Program-made: the position numbers and the translations under genes | DNA from: Bin5 sp022821545 | GTDB lineage: Bacteria; Chloroflexota; Anaerolineae; Caldilineales; Caldilineaceae | Reading direction: 5' to 3' | Length of the DNA: 64,000 bases | Assembly: GCA_963664085.2 (NCBI GenBank) | Contig: CAXXLO010000002.1 | Span: 4,030,001 to 4,094,000 of the forward strand | The notes under the pieces: model-generated | The model's input: the letters and a program-made list of their open reading frames with translations, nothing else | Told to the model about the DNA's origin: nothing | Databases searched by the model: none | Shown here: one piece after another, positions 33,553-41,866 of the stretch | Layout: each line of letters starts with the position of its first letter | Position numbering within the stretch: the first letter of the stretch is position 1

Positions 33553-35124
33553 CTAGTTGACGTCGAACGTGACCCCCTGGGCGAGAGGAAGCTCAGCGCC
33601 GTAGTTCACTGTAACCGTCTGGCGCCGGGCGTAGGCTTTCCAGGCGTCGGACCCGCTCTCCCTCCCGCCGCCGGTATCCTTCTCGCCGCCGAACGCCCCG
33701 CCGATCTCCGCGCCAGCCGTGCCGGTATTGACGCCGGCCAGCCCACAGTCGCTGCCCACGACGCTCAGAAAGGCTTCAACCTCCCGCAGATTGTTGCTGA
33801 AAATCGCGGATGACAGACCCTGGGGCACGCAGTTGTGGATGGCGAAGGCCTCCTCCAGATCCGAGTAACCAAGGACGTATAGAATCGGCGCAAAGGTCTC
33901 TTCAGCGACGATATCGGAATCCGGCGGCAGCCCTTCAATCAGGGTGGGCGCCACGTAGTTCCCGCGTTCGAGTCCCGCCAGCTCCAGCTGAGAGTTTCCG
34001 ACCAGTACGCGTCCGCCGCCTTCTTCCGCCCTCCGAATTGCAGCCGCGTAGCTCTCAGCCGCTCGTCCGTTGATCAGGGGGCCAACGAGGACGTCCGGAT
34101 CCAACGGGCTTCCCACTCTTACCGTGCGGTAGGCTTCGACAAGGCGGGGCAGGAAGCTGTCAAACAGGCTCTCGTGCAGGATGAGGCGGCGGGTCGTGGT
34201 ACAGCGCTGTGCGGCCGTCGCCAGCGCGCCAAAAGCGACCCCGCGCAGCGCAATCTCCATGTCGGCGTCGGGCGTGACAATGGCGGCATTGTTTCCACCA
34301 AGCTCCAGGATCGTGCGGCCCAGCCGTTCACCCACCCTGGCCGCCACCTCCCGTCCGGTTTTGACCGAACCCGTAAAGGAGAGCAGCGGCAGCCTGCGGT
34401 CCGAACTCATGCGCCGCCCCATTTCGCCGCCGCCGTCGACCGCCAGAAAGAACAGCGGGGGAAGGCCATGCTCGTCAAGCAGCTCATTTACGATATTGGT
34501 TACGGCGATCGCGGTGAGGGCGGCGTCGGGCGACGGCTTCCAAACGACCACGTTGCCGATGACCGAGGCGATGAAGGCGTTCCAAGACCAGACCGCGCAG
34601 GGGAAGTTGAACGCGGTGATGACACCGACGACGCCGTGCGGATGCCACTGCTCGTAGAGGCGGTGGCTGCGGCGTTCGCTGGCAATCGTCATGCCGTACA
34701 GCTGCCGGGAGAGACCGACGGCAAAGTCGGCGATGTCGATCATCTCCTGCACTTCGCCCCTGCCCTCGACCGGCGTCTTGCCCACCTCCAGCGTTACCAG
34801 CAGGCCCAGGCTTTCAACATACTCACGCAGACGGTCGCCGATCGCCCGTATGAGCTCGCCTCTCTTGGGCGCAGGGACTTGGGACCATTCCTCGAAGGAG
34901 GACAAGGCCCGTTCGATCAACCGATCATAGTCTTCCCCGTCTCCGACGGCGACATCGGCCAGCCATTCGCCGTTAATGGGTGAATGGACGGCAAGGCGGC
35001 GGCGGCCATCGCCCGAGAGCCACTGCCCGTCGTAGAGCCCTGAGACCTGCTGATAGAGGCCCAAGTCCGCGAAGACGCGGGCCTTCACAGCATGAAAGTC
35101 TGAGTCGAAAGGGCTAACTCCCAC
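33553..35124 (-). CDS. Aldehyde dehydrogenase, ALDH7 (aminoadipate-semialdehyde DH)-like
   Basis: A 523-residue NAD-dependent aldehyde dehydrogenase. The catalytic cysteine is in AAQRCTTTRR, the general-base glutamate in ILELGGNNA, and the C-terminal GGAFGGEKDTGGGRESGSD signature points to the ALDH7/piperidine-6-carboxylate dehydrogenase branch. GTG 35124 was chosen; it overlaps the end of the upstream small membrane gene by 11 bp and gives a normal family length. The frame stays open further upstream, but only inside that gene. Its substrate may be an aldehyde produced by the neighbouring oxidoreductase and oxygenase. Confidence 0.88.
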   Translation of the reverse strand: MGVSPFDSDFHAVKARVFADLGLYQQVSGLYDGQWLSGDGRRRLAVHSPINGEWLADVAVGDGEDYDRLIERALSSFEEWSQVPAPKRGELIRAIGDRLREYVESLGLLVTLEVGKTPVEGRGEVQEMIDIADFAVGLSRQLYGMTIASERRSHRLYEQWHPHGVVGVITAFNFPCAVWSWNAFIASVIGNVVVWKPSPDAALTAIAVTNIVNELLDEHGLPPLFFLAVDGGGEMGRRMSSDRRLPLLSFTGSVKTGREVAARVGERLGRTILELGGNNAAIVTPDADMEIALRGVAFGALATAAQRCTTTRRLILHESLFDSFLPRLVEAYRTVRVGSPLDPDVLVGPLINGRAAESYAAAIRRAEEGGGRVLVGNSQLELAGLERGNYVAPTLIEGLPPDSDIVAEETFAPILYVLGYSDLEEAFAIHNCVPQGLSSAIFSNNLREVEAFLSVVGSDCGLAGVNTGTAGAEIGGAFGGEKDTGGGRESGSDAWKAYARRQTVTVNYGAELPLAQGVTFDVN

Positions 35125-35464
35125 GTATTCCGCGGATCTCCGCCTCCAGTTCACGAATCCTTGCGGTATTATCAAAATGCCTACCTCTGCCGAGATAGTT
35201 CGCGACGACGTTGGCAAAGATAGCGATCATCAACGTCACCAAGACATAGTTGGCTAAGCGCAGGCGCTCGTCCTGCTCGGCGGCGAGACGCACGCTCAGC
35301 GTTGCATCCTCAATACCGCCCTCTTCGGCAAGCAGTTCAAACAGTTCGACGACCTCATCCGTTGCGGTTCTCTGCGATGTGGTTACCAGCAGGACAAATG
35401 AGAACAGCATCGCCACTATCGTAACCAGGTTGAACAGTACGGGTTGAAAGAGTCTGCCCTCCAC
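35114..35464 (-). CDS. Small two-helix membrane protein, twin copy B
   Basis: A 116-residue protein of unknown family. One hydrophobic segment is near the N-terminus (LFNLVTIVAMLFSFVLLV). A soluble acidic middle (DEVVELFELLAEEGG) and a second membrane segment (YVLVTLMIAIFANVVANYL) follow. A basic RGRH turn then leads into a short helical tail with heptad character (IRELEAEIRGI). GTG 35464 has AAGGAGGT 7 bases upstream, embedded in the stop region of copy A, so translation is coupled. It is clearly paralogous to copy A. No function is assigned. Confidence 0.75.
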   Translation of the reverse strand: MEGRLFQPVLFNLVTIVAMLFSFVLLVTTSQRTATDEVVELFELLAEEGGIEDATLSVRLAAEQDERLRLANYVLVTLMIAIFANVVANYLGRGRHFDNTARIRELEAEIRGIRGS

Positions 35465-35465
35465 T

Positions 35466-35828
35466 TTAGGACCTCCTTGCTTGCAATCCTTGCAGTTCCG
35501 CCTCCAGCCGGCGAATCTTATCAAGGTTTCTGCTGTGTCTCCCGCGGGCAAGATAGTTCGCGATGACATTGGCGACAATGGCGATGCCCATCGTGATTGT
35601 CATTACGATGCTGAACAACCGGCGTTGCTCCAGATCGGTGGCCAGGCGCACGCTCAAGGACTCGTCAACGGCGTCGCTGTCCTGGGCAAGCTCGACAAGA
35701 AGCTGAACGGCCTCAGTCGTTGTTGGCGTCGTGCGGCCTGGCGCGACTATCAACAGTTGGACCAGGGCAATCAACAAGGCGGCAATCGTGATAATGTTGA
35801 AAATAATAGGCTGGATCAGCTTTTCCAT
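35466..35828 (-). CDS. Small two-helix membrane protein, twin copy A
   Basis: A 120-residue protein with the same plan as copy B: an N-terminal membrane segment (IIFNIITIAALLIALVQLLI), the shared SVRLA motif, a second membrane segment (IVMTITMGIAIVANVIANYL), RGRH and a coiled tail (IRRLEAELQGL). ATG 35828 has AGGAGG 12 bases upstream. The tails could mediate dimerisation of the two proteins. The first 16 codons of the open frame upstream lack support. Function unknown. Confidence 0.75.
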   Translation of the reverse strand: MEKLIQPIIFNIITIAALLIALVQLLIVAPGRTTPTTTEAVQLLVELAQDSDAVDESLSVRLATDLEQRRLFSIVMTITMGIAIVANVIANYLARGRHSRNLDKIRRLEAELQGLQARRS

Positions 35829-35943
35829 GGCTTCGTATCCTCCTAACAGCGCTGCCGGCCAGAGCGGCGCAGACAAATGCGTTTGCCATTCTTCAGATCA
35901 ATCAAACTCTCCTGGTCCAGTCGTTTTCAAGGCCAATTGCCTG

Positions 35944-36882
35944 TCAGAGGGCGGTAAAGTGACCGTCGCGGCCGACGCCGCGAGCCTCGGCCCAAGCACG
36001 GAGCGGCACATCGTCCTCATTCTTCGTCAGCCAGTACTGCGAAGAGGGATGGAAAGCCGAGTCAGCGCCCAGGGGATCGCCGCCGCTGGCCAGCGCCCCC
36101 AACAGCTGTTTGCGTATCGGTGAGCTGCGCTCGACGAGAGCCTGGTCCTGGCTGATGTAGTCGGTAGGTCGCAGCCAGCGGTAGTGGTAGCCGACGTGCA
36201 TAATCTTGCGAGTCCGTTGAGAGAGATTGGGGCCGACGCAGTGCCAGACGGCCGTCCGCCACACGACTGCCGCGCCGGGTTTCAGGCGCAGCTCCACCGC
36301 TTCGCCCGGATCAACCTGCCTGCCGTTCTGCCGCAGCTCGTTCGGCGAACGGAGATGGCTGCCCGGAACCATCCAGAGGTTTCCACTTTGCGATTCGCTC
36401 AAGTCCGAAAGTACATAGAATACCTTGATCTCCATGAAGGGCAGGCGGCCGTCAAGCGAGGGTCCCATGAAGAGGGAGTCGCTGGCGAGATCGGGGTGCC
36501 AGGAGAGGTTGCGGTAGCCTATCTCCTGGTCCGCGCCGTCTCCGACACCGAGTGTGCCGGGTTGGAGGTCTTCGGGGTAAGGGGGCCGGTAGTCCAGGTG
36601 GGTCGTGCGGATTTGGATGTTCCAGCCGATGGCGTCCACCACCAGCGGGAGCATGCGCGGGTGATCGATCAGGTCCAAGAAAGCGTCATGATGTGAAAGC
36701 GCATTGCGCACGGCGAACGGATCCTCAGGCCCCAGTCCCTGGACCTCTCTCACCTCCTCTGCGACTTCATCGATTGCCGCCAGCAGCCTGTCCAACTCAG
36801 CATTTGCCAGGAAATCCTCAAAAATAATGAACCCGTTTTCGTCAAAGTCCGCTCGTTGCCGTCGACTCATACCGATTGACAT
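35944..36882 (-). CDS. Phytanoyl-CoA dioxygenase (PhyH) family protein
   Basis: A 312-residue Fe(II)/2-oxoglutarate oxygenase. The ligands are SWHPDLASD and the histidine of TAVWHCVGPNLSQRTRK, and the N-terminus DENGFIIFEDFL is typical of the family. ATG 36882 was chosen because AGGAGG lies 7 bases upstream. It follows the Gfo/Idh/MocA gene by 33 bp in the same direction, downstream of a CUT1 importer. The likely substrate is the imported sugar derivative. Confidence 0.88.
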   Translation of the reverse strand: MSIGMSRRQRADFDENGFIIFEDFLANAELDRLLAAIDEVAEEVREVQGLGPEDPFAVRNALSHHDAFLDLIDHPRMLPLVVDAIGWNIQIRTTHLDYRPPYPEDLQPGTLGVGDGADQEIGYRNLSWHPDLASDSLFMGPSLDGRLPFMEIKVFYVLSDLSESQSGNLWMVPGSHLRSPNELRQNGRQVDPGEAVELRLKPGAAVVWRTAVWHCVGPNLSQRTRKIMHVGYHYRWLRPTDYISQDQALVERSSPIRKQLLGALASGGDPLGADSAFHPSSQYWLTKNEDDVPLRAWAEARGVGRDGHFTAL

Positions 36883-36915
36883 GAATTCCCTCCTGTCCGT
36901 CTTGCCCAATCCCAG

Positions 36916-38205
36916 CTACGACAGTCCCCAATGATCGTCGATCGGGTCTTGAAATACAGAGCGAGAACCATCGAGGACGTCGTCAACAAGCACAACGTCG
37001 CCTGTGAGGCCCGATTCATAGATGGCGTCGCCCAGCGCCAGCGAGCGCATACCTTCGCGGCCGTTGATTTCCGGCGCCTCCCTGTTGCCGCGCAGGACCT
37101 CCAGAAACTCCCAGATCTCGATGGAAAAGCCGTCCGTTGCGCCGCCCGGGTACAGGAACTCCTCTTCCTCCTGCGACAGCGACGCCCTGTGCATCGCTTC
37201 CAACTGCTTCATATTGTAGACTGTTCCGTCGGAACTCTCCAGACGCGCCGTTTCCAGCTTGTCGGGCGTGCGCTGGAACAGGTGAAAGATCGAAAATGGG
37301 GCCGCGGTCGTGTCTCGAAGTGAGCCGCGGCTCCCGTAGAAGGTCACGTCATAGGCCTCTTCGCCGGGGGCGGCCAAGCTCCAAGCCCAGCTGCCGGTGA
37401 CCCCGTTCTTGAAGGTCAAGGTAACGAATACAGTATCCTCCGGGGCGTCACCGAAGCGTTGCGGCATTCCCGATTTCACTGACTGCAGGACGGCGTAAAC
37501 TGTCTCGACTTCACCGAAGAAGTAGCGCAGCGAGTCGCAGTAGTGGAAACCGCTGTCCAGCACGGGGCCTCCACCGGACATCAGCCTGTCGCGGCGCCAT
37601 CTTTTGTGCTCCGGGAGGGGGCCGCCTGAACCGTCGGCCTGCGGGCCCCAAAGCTGCGAAGGGTTTGGCCGGGCGTCCGCCTGTCCCGCTGCAGCAGGGA
37701 GAACGGCAGAGGACCGATACTGATGAAAGAAACTGAGGGGCCGACCGATCAGACCGGACTCATCGAAGACCCATTTGACGGTGCGCTGGCCCGGCTGACG
37801 GCGGTGAGGCGCGGCGGTGGACAGAACGCGTCCGGTCCGCTCAGCCGCCTCGATCATCGTGCGGCAGGCCTTGATCGTGATGCCGAGGGGCTTTTCGCAG
37901 AGAACGTGCAGGCCGGCCTCCATACAGTCCACAGCGATTCCGTGATGGAAACCGTGCGGCAGACACAGGTCGGCCGCGTCGACCCGCGCGCTGGCAAGAA
38001 GCTCCTCGTGCGCGGCGTAGACGACGGGCCGCCGGCCCAGGAGCTCCTCGAACATGTCGGCGCGTTCCGATGCCGCCTGAGGGTTGGCATCGCATACGGC
38101 GGTCACGACAAAATCGCCTCTTCCGCGTTCCTGCAGGTCCTTCATCGCCAGTACGTGGCGACGGGAAATCCTGCCGCATCCGATCAAGGCCAGCCGTATG
38201 GGCAT
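36916..38205 (-). CDS. Gfo/Idh/MocA-family oxidoreductase
   Basis: A 429-residue NAD(P)-dependent sugar or polyol oxidoreductase. The Rossmann motif is IGCGRISRRH at the N-terminus. The catalytic-region signature is CEKPLGIT, and the C-terminal substrate domain has DSGFHYCDSLRY. Some 30-50 residues more than usual come from a loop around residues 155-185. It lies between the permease genes and the PhyH gene, so it probably oxidises the imported sugar. The substrate cannot be specified. Confidence 0.88.
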   Translation of the reverse strand: MPIRLALIGCGRISRRHVLAMKDLQERGRGDFVVTAVCDANPQAASERADMFEELLGRRPVVYAAHEELLASARVDAADLCLPHGFHHGIAVDCMEAGLHVLCEKPLGITIKACRTMIEAAERTGRVLSTAAPHRRQPGQRTVKWVFDESGLIGRPLSFFHQYRSSAVLPAAAGQADARPNPSQLWGPQADGSGGPLPEHKRWRRDRLMSGGGPVLDSGFHYCDSLRYFFGEVETVYAVLQSVKSGMPQRFGDAPEDTVFVTLTFKNGVTGSWAWSLAAPGEEAYDVTFYGSRGSLRDTTAAPFSIFHLFQRTPDKLETARLESSDGTVYNMKQLEAMHRASLSQEEEEFLYPGGATDGFSIEIWEFLEVLRGNREAPEINGREGMRSLALGDAIYESGLTGDVVLVDDVLDGSRSVFQDPIDDHWGLS

Positions 38206-38263
38206 TCTTATGTCCTCACTGCGTCAACAACTCTGCGTGCGGAAAGTGTGAGGGAGAGAAGAT

Positions 38264-39160
38264 CTAGCCTTTGATTCCGGTCAAGGCGATGCCTTGCACA
38301 AAGGTCTTCTGTAAGAAGAAAAAGAGGAGAATGATCGGCAATGTGATCAGCACGGACGCCGCCATGAGCAGGCCCCACTCGGCTCCATACTGGGTCTGAT
38401 ACTCGTAGATTCCCAGCGACAAAGTGTACTGTTCCTGATCGCTTAGATAGATAAGGGGCCCAATGTAGTCGCGCCAGCGGGCGATGAACTCAAAGATGGC
38501 GACGGTCGCGAGCGCGGGTTTGGACAGAGGCAGGAGTATCGAATAGTAGATCTTCAACTCGTTTGCGCCATCGATGCGGGCCGCTTCCGACAGTTCCATC
38601 GGAATTGTCATGAAGAACTGACGCAGCAAGAAGATGTACAACGCGCCACCGAACCAGTGCGGAACGATCAGGGGCAACCAAGAGTTCACCCAGCCGAGAT
38701 TCTTGAAGACAATAAACAGAGGAATCATGGTGACTTGGAAGGGCAGCATCAGCGTCGCTATCGTGAGGATGAAGAGGAAGTTTCGTCCGCGCCAGGGAAT
38801 GCGAGCGAGGCTGTAGGCTACAAGAGAGGAAGAGATCAGCACGCCAATTGTGGCAAGTACGGCTATCGTAAGCGTATTGCGAAGATAGAGGAAGAAGGTG
38901 ATGAACTTTACTGCATCAGGGTAGTTCGACCACTGGAACGGGTAGGGGATGACGACAGGCGGGTAGGCGTAGAACTGGACGTCGGGCTTGAGCGACGTAG
39001 ACAGCATCCAAAGGAAGGGCAAGGTGAAGACAAAGGCCGCCGGGATCAGACTGGCATGAATGAGCACGCTGCGGATGAGGTTTCGGACACGCCTGGCCAT
39101 GAGCCGCCTGGCATGGTCTTGCGCAAATTGGGACTGGACCTGCTGGCTGTCAGCGACCAT
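38264..39160 (-). CDS. CUT1 ABC importer permease, MalG-like
   Basis: A 298-residue permease with six membrane segments. It contains WMLSTSLKPDVQFYAYPP and the coupling loop SEAARIDGANELKIYYSI, and ends GIALTGIKG. ATG 39160 was chosen because AGGAGG lies 11 bases upstream. An ATG 21 bases earlier would lie within the preceding gene's last codons. It directly follows the MalF-like gene and precedes the Gfo/Idh/MocA gene. Confidence 0.9.
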   Translation of the reverse strand: MVADSQQVQSQFAQDHARRLMARRVRNLIRSVLIHASLIPAAFVFTLPFLWMLSTSLKPDVQFYAYPPVVIPYPFQWSNYPDAVKFITFFLYLRNTLTIAVLATIGVLISSSLVAYSLARIPWRGRNFLFILTIATLMLPFQVTMIPLFIVFKNLGWVNSWLPLIVPHWFGGALYIFLLRQFFMTIPMELSEAARIDGANELKIYYSILLPLSKPALATVAIFEFIARWRDYIGPLIYLSDQEQYTLSLGIYEYQTQYGAEWGLLMAASVLITLPIILLFFFLQKTFVQGIALTGIKG

Positions 39161-39161
39161 C

Positions 39162-40097
39162 CTAGTCTTCGCCTCCTGCATAAAAGACCCACAGACGCGC
39201 CGATCTGAAGATGATCAGGGTTACGACCAGTGTAAACATGAAGAGCAGCCAAGCCATGGCCGAGGCATAGCCCATTTCAAGGTAATGAAACGCGTTTTTG
39301 TAGAGATAGATTGAATAGAACAGTGTCGAATTGGCGGGAAAGCCGGTACCCCCTGTCATAATGTAGGGGATGGCAAAGAAGTTGAGAGCGCCAATCACGG
39401 AGGTTATCAGGTGGAAAAAGACTACGGGCGTCAGAATGGGGACGGTCACATTGCGGAACTTCGACAGGAAGTTGGCGCCATCCACATCGGCGGCATCGTA
39501 CAGGTCCTGGGGTACATCCTGCAGTCCGGCGAGATACAGGATGATCTGCTGACCGATAATCCAAAGGGCGAGCAGGACGAGGGTCGGCCTCGCCCATTCA
39601 GCACAGGTCAGCCAGCAAGGGCCGCGTGACCCGAAGTATCTGAAGGGGGCCGCAATCAGGCCGTTGTGGGGGGTAAAGATGAAAACCCAAACAAGGGCCA
39701 AAGCGACTTCAGGAACCAGGGTAGGAAGGAAGTAGATGGTGCGGTAGACAACCTGTCCCCGAATCTTGGCGTTCAACATCATCGCCAGTCCGAAGGCGAA
39801 GAAGATCGCCAGGGGAATGGAAACGATCGCGAAATAGACGGTGTTATAGACCGCGGCGAGGAACTCCTCGTCCTTCGTAAACAGCTCAATATAGTTGGCG
39901 AGTCCGGTCCAGGTCGGGTTTCTGACGCCGTTGTACTTGGTGAAGCTGTAGTAGGCCGACGCCAGCGTGGGATAGATCCAGAAGACGAGCAGACCGAAGA
40001 TCCAGGGAGAGGCGAATAGCAGCCCGTTGATCGTATGCCGCGTACCCTGAGAGAGGCGGCGGCGGGGCACGTTAGCAGTAGCAGCGGCAGTAGCCAT
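39162..40097 (-). CDS. CUT1 ABC importer permease, MalF-like
   Basis: A permease of about 311 residues with six membrane segments. It contains FASPWIFGLLVFWIYPTL and the coupling loop YDAADVDGANFLSKFRNV. ATG 40097 is used here; a TTG start at 40145 would add 16 residues, and neither has a good ribosome binding site. The gene follows the strong hairpin at 40158-40185. No ATPase gene is in the cluster. Confidence 0.88.
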   Translation of the reverse strand: MATAAATANVPRRRLSQGTRHTINGLLFASPWIFGLLVFWIYPTLASAYYSFTKYNGVRNPTWTGLANYIELFTKDEEFLAAVYNTVYFAIVSIPLAIFFAFGLAMMLNAKIRGQVVYRTIYFLPTLVPEVALALVWVFIFTPHNGLIAAPFRYFGSRGPCWLTCAEWARPTLVLLALWIIGQQIILYLAGLQDVPQDLYDAADVDGANFLSKFRNVTVPILTPVVFFHLITSVIGALNFFAIPYIMTGGTGFPANSTLFYSIYLYKNAFHYLEMGYASAMAWLLFMFTLVVTLIIFRSARLWVFYAGGED

Positions 40098-40157
40098 GGC
40101 GGGATTCTGTGCGCCGGGCAGTGTTGCAGTGCTGCCGGCATCCAAATGGTAGAAGTC

Positions 40158-40185
40158 AGGTAGCGGCTCAATGGAGCCGCTACCT
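40158..40185 (-). promoter_or_regulatory. Intercistronic hairpin, binding protein to permease
   Basis: AGGTAGCGGCTC (40158-40169) pairs perfectly with GAGCCGCTACCT (40174-40185) around a 4-nt loop. An outer GTAGA/TCTAC pair extends it. No U-run follows in the direction of transcription. Confidence 0.7.
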
Positions 40186-40288
40186 TCTCTACAGTCTCTT
40201 GTCGCGTTCGGGCACCGGAGCGGTCTGCGTCAGATGCCGAACTGTAAACCACTCAGACTTAAAACACCTCAGACGTACGACAGTTCGA

Positions 40289-41653
40289 CTAGCTGAAGAA
40301 GCCAATCTCATCCAGACCGGCGTTGATCTCTTCGTCGATGTCCATCAGCGCCTCTTCAGGCGTCTTGAGGCCGTGCGGAATCTCGTCGCGGAAGGCCTTG
40401 ACCTGCAGGTCCCACAGCTTGGAGCCCAACGGAATCGGCGGGCGGGCATGGGAGACCGGCAGCAGGTCCATGAAGACGGCGTGCAGCGGGTCTTCGTAGA
40501 AGAATGGATCTTCGGCGGCGGACTTAATAGTGGGAATGTGGAAGGTGTCCTTGTTGTACTTGAGCTGGCCTTCGGGGCCGCAGAGGTAGAAGCAGGCGTC
40601 AAAAGCGGCCTCTACGTCGTCATAGCCGAAGGGCACGGCCCAACTCCAACCACCGGCCCAGCTTGCGCCGGGTGCGGGGCCGTCGGGGCCCGGCATCGGC
40701 ACGACGCCGTAGTTGGTGTCCGGCTTGTAGCGATGGTGCTGCGCCACTTTCCAGTTGCCGCTGCAGGTCATCGCGCTCTGCCCGGTCCAGAAGTAGTCGT
40801 TCTCGCCGCGGCAGTTGCCGCCGGCGCAGGCCGCCAGCATGGCATCGATGTCCTCGACGCCGATCTCGTCGACGAAGGACTTGACGAACTGCATCGCCTC
40901 GATGTTTTGGGGATGGGCAAAGGTGATGCGGCGGTCGTCGTCCTGGAAGGAGCCGCCAAAGCCGAATCCCCAGGTGTAGAGCCAGGCCTGGTCATAGATG
41001 GGGTTGAAACCGTAGCGGGTGACGGCGCCGGTATCGTCGCGCACGGTGAGGGCCTCGGTGGCCGCGCGCAGCTCGTCCAGGTTGGACGGCGGCGACATGG
41101 GGTCAACGCCGGCCTCTTCCATGATGTCCATGTTGTACCAGAGGGCGCGAGTGTCGGTGTCGAACGAGAGGGCGTAGATGCCGCCCTTGTAAACGGTCTC
41201 GTCCCAGGCAAAGTCGAAGTAGAGCTCCTTGGTGACACCGGCGGCTTCGGCGAAGTCGGTGATGTCGGTGAAGAAACCTTCATGGGCAAACTGCGGGACC
41301 GTGAAGCGGTCGGCGTAGTGGAGCGCAGGCGGCGTTCCGCCGGCGACGGCGGTCAGCAGCTTCTCATCGGCCTGGCTGCCGGCGGTGCGGGCGATGTAGA
41401 CGAACTCCACCTCTACGCCCATCGTGTTCTTCTCGTTGTAGATGTCGATAATTTCCTTAATCGACTCCTGTGCCAGGTCGGTCATGCGGGACCAAGCTTC
41501 CAGCTTCTTAGTCTCCATCATCATTTCGCCCTCGTCGCTGCCGGCTGCCGGGGCAGCTGCGGGCGCGGGGCAGGCCGCGAGCAGGGCCGCGCTTGTCGCC
41601 AAGCCTGAAACTTGCAGGAAGCGGCGGCGCGAAAGCATCTTCTGAGTGTCCAT
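40289..41653 (-). CDS. CUT1-type ABC importer substrate-binding lipoprotein
   Basis: A 454-residue family 1 solute-binding protein. The N-terminus carries a twin-arginine motif (SRRRFLQVSG), a hydrophobic stretch and a lipobox (LAAC), so it is Tat-exported and lipid-anchored. The mature domain shows the type I fold with ALWYNMDIMEEAGVDP and FWTGQSAMTCSGNW. A cysteine pair in LAACAGGNCRG may form a disulfide. A strong promoter and an operator-like palindrome lie upstream. The substrate is probably a carbohydrate, otherwise unknown. Confidence 0.9.
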   Translation of the reverse strand: MDTQKMLSRRRFLQVSGLATSAALLAACPAPAAAPAAGSDEGEMMMETKKLEAWSRMTDLAQESIKEIIDIYNEKNTMGVEVEFVYIARTAGSQADEKLLTAVAGGTPPALHYADRFTVPQFAHEGFFTDITDFAEAAGVTKELYFDFAWDETVYKGGIYALSFDTDTRALWYNMDIMEEAGVDPMSPPSNLDELRAATEALTVRDDTGAVTRYGFNPIYDQAWLYTWGFGFGGSFQDDDRRITFAHPQNIEAMQFVKSFVDEIGVEDIDAMLAACAGGNCRGENDYFWTGQSAMTCSGNWKVAQHHRYKPDTNYGVVPMPGPDGPAPGASWAGGWSWAVPFGYDDVEAAFDACFYLCGPEGQLKYNKDTFHIPTIKSAAEDPFFYEDPLHAVFMDLLPVSHARPPIPLGSKLWDLQVKAFRDEIPHGLKTPEEALMDIDEEINAGLDEIGFFS

Positions 41654-41731
41654 TCAGTCATTCCTCCGTGTAAGAAGATGGGTAATAGGGTAAAATGGTT
41701 CGTCAAAAATGGGCGCGCGTACAGGGGGCAG

Positions 41732-41745
41732 TTGCGCTAACGCAA
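41732..41745. promoter_or_regulatory. Operator-like inverted repeat TTGCG-N4-CGCAA
   Basis: TTGCG (41732-41736) and CGCAA (41741-41745) are symmetric around CTAA. The site covers the predicted transcription start of the binding-protein operon, a position expected for a repressor of the LacI/GalR type. Confidence 0.5.
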
Positions 41746-41747
41746 GG

Positions 41748-41776
41748 ATAATAACCTTTGTCGTTTGTCTTGTCCA
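41748..41776 (-). promoter_or_regulatory. Promoter of the 41653-to-33553 importer operon
   Basis: On the minus strand TGGACA (41771-41776), a 17-bp spacer and TATTAT (41748-41753). Each element matches consensus at 5 of 6 positions. The start point near 41741 gives a leader of about 88 nt. Confidence 0.65.
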
Positions 41777-41811
41777 AATTCCGGGCGCATTGATTCGCGT
41801 TCGCCGCAGCG

Positions 41812-41832
41812 GGTCCCGCTTTGGAGCGGGCC
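41812..41832 (-). terminator. Hairpin after the sulfatase-like gene
   Basis: CCCGCT-TTGG-AGCGGG, with two further outer G-C pairs across a bulge, lies 35-55 bases beyond the stop at 41867. It may end the upstream cluster's transcript; the U-run is lacking. Confidence 0.4.
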
Positions 41833-41866
41833 GGGAGGCGCGGCAACAGGCGCCGGCCCGGCAGCT

